The translations under genes were made by a program, and so were the position numbers. From contig CM034406.1 in NCBI GenBank assembly GCA_019925095.2, positions 17,960,888-18,024,887 of the forward strand: a stretch of 64,000 bases of DNA. Direction: 5' to 3'. The stretch comes from Dendrolimus kikuchii. Lineage: Eukaryota; Arthropoda; Insecta; Lepidoptera; Lasiocampidae. Shown in pieces: positions 62,140 through 64,000 of this stretch. Numbering within the stretch: position 1 is the first letter of the stretch; the number at the start of each line of letters is the position of its first letter. Below the pieces are notes generated by a model that made no database searches, was not told where the DNA came from, and worked only from the letters and a program-made list of their open reading frames with translations.

Positions 62140-62555
62140 ATCTCAACACTACTCAACCAATATCGTTCAAGACATTTCTTGTATTTTTTGAGCTTTTTTT
62201 TGTTTGTTTTTGAGGCGAGGGAAAATGCTTAACCGATTTACGCACAAACTGGGTCGTTGCTAGGGGAACGACACGCGTCGGTCGGGGGCGATAACACTGC
62301 AGCAATAGTATGCTCTTGGCAGTGCTCCGTCCGCGATCGACGTCACGGAATAGTGTGGAAGACTCCGAGCGTTGCTGCACGAGCGAGCAACCCCAATACC
62401 CACTAAAAACCCCCTCCTCCCTGTCGACCCTGCGCTTTTGTTTGTGTTGGAAAGGCTGAGATTTAGAACATAGTTACGCCCAGTCATTGAAAATATCCAA
62501 TATCTCAACACTACTCAACCAATATCGTTCAAGACATTTGTTGTATTTTTTGAGC
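62124..62555 (-). mobile_element. Solo SINE-like LINE-tail unit with 70-bp target duplication
   Basis: The unit 62194-62485 (minus) lies between two 70-bp direct repeats, 62124-62193 and 62486-62555, which differ at three positions. Its 5' end is GACTGGGCGTAACTATG, within a base or two of the other solo copies. Confidence 0.88.
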
Positions 62556-62819
62556 TCTACCAACTTCAGCACGTTCGTTCAGTAGTTCACAGCACCCAAA
62601 ATGCTCCGTCTGCCGTTCCACAAGGCGAATCGCGGTTGTTACGGTCGTGATTTTCGCTCACGAAGCGCTCACAACGGTCCATGCCAAGAGGTGGGTCGAA
62701 TAACGGTTCCACTGGAGTTTACGATTGTGACAGCCGCAAGCAAGTGGAACGGAAAAAATCGCGGTCGTTGTTAGCTACTAGTGGAACGCGCTGTGAATTT
62801 CTCAAAACTATATACATAC

Positions 62820-63152
62820 AAAGAGAGTTGGTCTGAAAGAGTGTCGGGGTGAAGGTAAGGAAAGGAATGCTCCGGTGGGTCGGGCATGTGGAAAGAATGA
62901 CTAAACAGATATACAATGCAAAAGTGGATGGATGCAGAAGTCGTGGAAGGCCACGACACACCTTCCATGATCAAATTGATCGTGTACTAGCCACCTGCTA
63001 GTGTCAGGAGCCTTAAGAACAGACGAGCTTGCATGACAAGAGTTATGAATGTCAGAGGCAAGTGAGGTGTGTAAGAATAAGCCTAAATGGCACTCTGTTG
63101 TTCGTGCCTGCCCCGCAAGGGAACTGGCGTGAAGTTATGTATGTATATACAT
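62820..63152 (+). mobile_element. RTE-like LINE 3' end
   Basis: AAGAGAGTTGGTCTGAAAGAG to GGCGTGAAGTTATGTATGTA with RWVGHVERMTKQIYNAKVDG and a small internal rearrangement at 62990-63010. Confidence 0.82.
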
Positions 63153-63590
63153 AGTTTCCGTACAATATGTTTAGTGAATGTATGAACTGCTAAGTCAATG
63201 TAATACTTTCATTGCCATATTATGTTTTATCCATGTATTGGAAAGTGCCATTTGCATTGAAACCAAATTGAAAAACTTAATTTTGCATGGTGACCAGTGA
63301 TGTTTCTATTAGGTATTCGAAAATAAGTTAATGTCATCTATATTCTGTATTACAATAATGTAAGATTTAATGTATTCTAAATATTTACCAATAAAAAAAA
63401 TCAACAAGGATTATATATAAACTAAAACTTAATAAAAGGAACGTCCGCGCGATATCGCGTGAACAACACAATTTGGCGAAGTTTACAACACGCGATATCG
63501 CGTGAACAAAACTTCGTTAAAATAGAAAACGAACATATTAAAACTATTGACCTAAGGGGGGAAATGAAATAAGCAATTAAGTCATAGGTG
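63153..63590. other. Interval between RTE-like copy and right-edge gene
   Basis: AT-rich except for two perfect CGCGATATCGCG palindromes at 63448-63459 and 63491-63502, 43 bp apart, each followed by TGAACAA. Confidence 0.7.
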
Positions 63591-63596
63591 TTTATT
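63591..63596 (-). terminator. AATAAA poly(A) signal of right-edge gene
   Basis: TTTATT on the plus strand (AATAAA on minus), 16 bp beyond the stop codon. Confidence 0.6.
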
Positions 63597-63611
63597 GACA
63601 TAACTTATAAA

Positions 63612-63773
63612 CTAGAAGCGCAGCCTGTGCGGGAACTGGCTGGAGCGCAGTCCAAAGGCAGACTTGAGATATCCTCTGAGCGCCTTCTTGTCCTGCCTCT
63701 TACCGATCGCTTTCACCACCGCTTCATCCACCAACTTCTGGTCCGTTTTGCGCTGTTCTGAAGGAACGTATTT
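63612..63773 (-). CDS. Last coding exon of an unidentified gene
   Basis: On the minus strand an acceptor TTTCAG (63774-63779) is followed by 53 codons and a stop (63612-63614): KYVPSEQRKTDQKLVDEAVV, KAIGKRQDKKALRGYLKSA and FGLRSSQFPHRLRF. It is basic and without stops, and the codons look constrained. The poly(A) signal follows. I do not recognise the family; the Lys/Arg-rich end would suit a nuclear or ribosome-associated protein, but that is a guess. Upstream exons lie beyond the right edge or in the 220 bp left, where I see none. Confidence 0.75.
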   Translation of the reverse strand, partial: KYVPSEQRKTDQKLVDEAVVKAIGKRQDKKALRGYLKSAFGLRSSQFPHRLRF

Positions 63774-63824
63774 CTGAAACATTTTTAACAAATATTAGAT
63801 AGTTATTAAAAGAAATAATGCTCT

Positions 63825-63990
63825 AAAACCGCGTTTTCACAATAAGAGTTGACTCAGACCGAGTGCACTCGGATATCTACTCGAACGATACTCGTATTAT
63901 ATAAACACCTAATCCGAGCGTACTCGGACGCCGGCATCTAATCCGAGTAGACTCGGACTCTGCTCTATTTTTCGAGCTCACTCGGATCAT
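63825..63990. repeat. Cluster of CCGAGT-n2-ACTCGG palindromes
   Basis: CCGAGTGCACTCGG (63859-63872), CCGAGCGTACTCGG (63914-63927), CCGAGTAGACTCGG (63943-63956) and TCGAGCTCACTCGG (63972-63985). The lead-in AACCGCGTTTTCACAATAAG resembles 12770. Confidence 0.8.
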
Positions 63991-64000
63991 TTTTATGAAA

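Overview
The window looks like insect nuclear DNA, most likely from a moth or butterfly. The two complete genes have many spliced, phase-consistent exons. The rest is dense in non-LTR retrotransposon 3' ends (R1-, RTE- and CR1-like), tRNA-derived SINEs with ATT-rich tails, hAT and other terminal-inverted-repeat elements, and satellites. The order Lepidoptera is inferred from remembered repeat types, not from a database search.

Genes. Three protein-coding loci and one tRNA are supported. (1) TBC1D22, a Rab GTPase-activating protein, lies on the minus strand in four coding exons from 41837 down to 19067 (472 aa). Both catalytic fingers (IDIPR and YVQG) are present. (2) A SANBR/KIAA1841 homologue lies on the plus strand in 17 coding exons from 42428 to 61228 (852 aa). 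It carries a BTB domain, and the exon lengths sum to an exact multiple of three. One of its introns begins with GC instead of GT. (3) The last coding exon of an unrecognised gene lies on the minus strand at 63612-63773. (4) A tRNA-Glu(CTC) sits in intron 4 of the SANBR homologue. TBC1D22 and SANBR are divergent, with 590 bp between their start codons, so a shared promoter region is plausible. SANBR and the right-edge gene converge.

Layout. 1-2.24 kb: an R1-like LINE with an open reverse transcriptase frame and an in-frame internal deletion. 2.2-19 kb: gene-free, repeat-rich DNA with a hAT MITE, RTE-like fragments, a tRNA-type SINE, a 165-bp foldback, a pogo-like MITE and a six-copy 196-bp satellite. 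19.1-41.8 kb: TBC1D22. Its 15.7-kb last intron holds a hAT element with perfect target duplications, R1 fragments, a perfect 28-copy 9-bp array and a 1.5-kb array based on an 8-bp unit. 42.4-61.2 kb: the SANBR homologue, whose introns hold a 72-bp minisatellite, CR1-like and R1-like 3' ends, LTR-like repeats and a TIR element. 61.4-62.6 kb: two retroposon insertions at one site. 62.8-64 kb: an RTE-like 3' end, the partial gene and a cluster of short palindromes.

No new multi-gene system is visible. Two observations deserve most attention. Each 196-bp satellite unit carries a perfect CRE palindrome, a YY1-like site and a perfect three-part heat-shock element. A ~290-bp SINE-like unit equals the R1-like LINE tail and starts at the same base in independent solo copies, one of them with a clean 13-bp target duplication.
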